15,221 nucleotides of DNA, taken from assembly GCA_031279915.1 (NCBI GenBank), contig JAITHO010000102.1, positions 1 to 15,221 on the forward strand, given 5' to 3'. The notes under the pieces are model-generated. The model was not told the DNA's origin. It searched no databases and was given only the letters and a program-made list of their open reading frames with translations. The stretch comes from Tannerellaceae bacterium. GTDB taxonomy: Bacteria > Bacteroidota > Bacteroidia > Bacteroidales > Tannerellaceae. Of the stretch, positions 14,880-15,221 are shown piece by piece; position 1 is the first letter of the stretch; every line of letters starts with the position of its first letter. Both the position numbers and the translations under genes were made by a program.

Positions 14880-15221
14880 TCAGCTTTTCCAGAATTTATC
14901 GACCAGCTCCTGCTTGATGTTAACCTCTGCCGGCGTGAAGTAATCGGCAAAGAGCTTCCAGGCAACGTCGAGCATCTCGGTAGTGTTGAGATTAACGTCG
15001 ATGGCAAGCAGCTTATCCGAATATTCCTTGGCGAATGCCAGGGCGCGATTGTCGTAATCCGTCAGATCGAAACCATTCTCCAGCTTAGTCTTGGCATTAG
15101 CCGCATCAGCGTAGAGCCTTACCGCGGCGTTCATCACCTGCGGATGATCCGTCCTGGTTTTCTTTCCCGTTACAAGCTGCTTCAAGCGGCTGAGGGAGCG
15201 GAAGGGATCGACGATAACCTT
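14880..15221 (-). CDS. atpB: A/V-type ATPase subunit B, C-terminal part (runs off the window)
   Basis: The last 113 residues of the non-catalytic B subunit of the A3B3 head. The frame is open to the window edge and reads KVIVDPFRSLSRLKQL, then GKKTRTDHPQVMNAAVRLYA, matching the 'PSLSRL...G...TR.DH' stretch conserved in B subunits. The end (LDVAWKLFADYFTPAEVNIK followed by QELVDKFWKS) corresponds to the usual 'DLGWELL...P..EL..I...L..KY' terminus. A start within the window (TTG at 15185) is not real because conserved sequence continues upstream. Position before D, I and K supports B rather than A. The catalytic A subunit and others should lie to the right. Confidence 0.93.
   Translation of the reverse strand, partial: KVIVDPFRSLSRLKQLVTGKKTRTDHPQVMNAAVRLYADAANAKTKLENGFDLTDYDNRALAFAKEYSDKLLAIDVNLNTTEMLDVAWKLFADYFTPAEVNIKQELVDKFWKS

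Noticed and set aside
15183..15185. TTG as start of a small separate protein
   Set aside because: Conserved ATPase subunit B sequence continues upstream to the window edge, so this is an internal leucine codon.

Overview
This window looks like a chromosome segment from a Bacteroidales bacterium, plausibly of the Porphyromonas/Tannerella side of the order. The evidence is the Bacteroidetes-type promoters (TAnnTTTG -7 boxes in front of several genes), starts with little Shine-Dalgarno signal, the Bacteroidetes-style dihydroorotase, and an A/V-type ATPase operon in the order B-D-I-K. The genus is an inference. Most genes are housekeeping. The unusual content is two long, non-homologous intergenic repeat arrays.

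Layout, left to right. Positions 2-184 may be the 3' tail of an unidentified plus-strand gene. A minus-strand block follows, transcribed as tRNA-Cys (2132-2062), a terminator, RNase P RNA (1898-1535), then a YihY/BrkB-family membrane protein (1494-148) only 40 bp after rnpB. DNA polymerase IV (dinB) reads rightward from its own promoter. Glyceraldehyde-3-phosphate dehydrogenase (with its own promoter and terminator) and dihydroorotase lie on the minus strand.

The 824-bp gap between pyrC and the next gene is largely filled by a 42-bp tandem repeat, 12 full copies plus edge remnants. Next come two translationally coupled plus-strand membrane protein genes: a DedA-family protein and a cation-chloride-cotransporter-type (SLC12-like) permease with a large soluble C-terminal domain. 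A convergent minus-strand gene encodes a 262-residue helical protein of unknown function, resembling a Bacteroidetes-only uncharacterised family.

Upstream of that gene, just behind a near-consensus promoter, lies a second array: nine near-identical palindromes (core TTTCAAGTTCTTGAAA) placed every 40-41 bp. A further inverted repeat and the promoter of a small single-domain EamA transporter follow. A bidirectional terminator then separates this transporter from the A/V-type ATPase operon on the minus strand (B, partial at the window edge, then D, I and K).

The ATPase genes form one rotary ion pump or synthase. B belongs to the catalytic head, D is the central stalk, I is the stator/ion channel and K is the rotor proteolipid. 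The K residues suggest Na+ coupling. The most interesting unexplained items are the two repeat arrays, both with a period close to four helical turns, which bracket the DedA / cotransporter / unknown-protein block.
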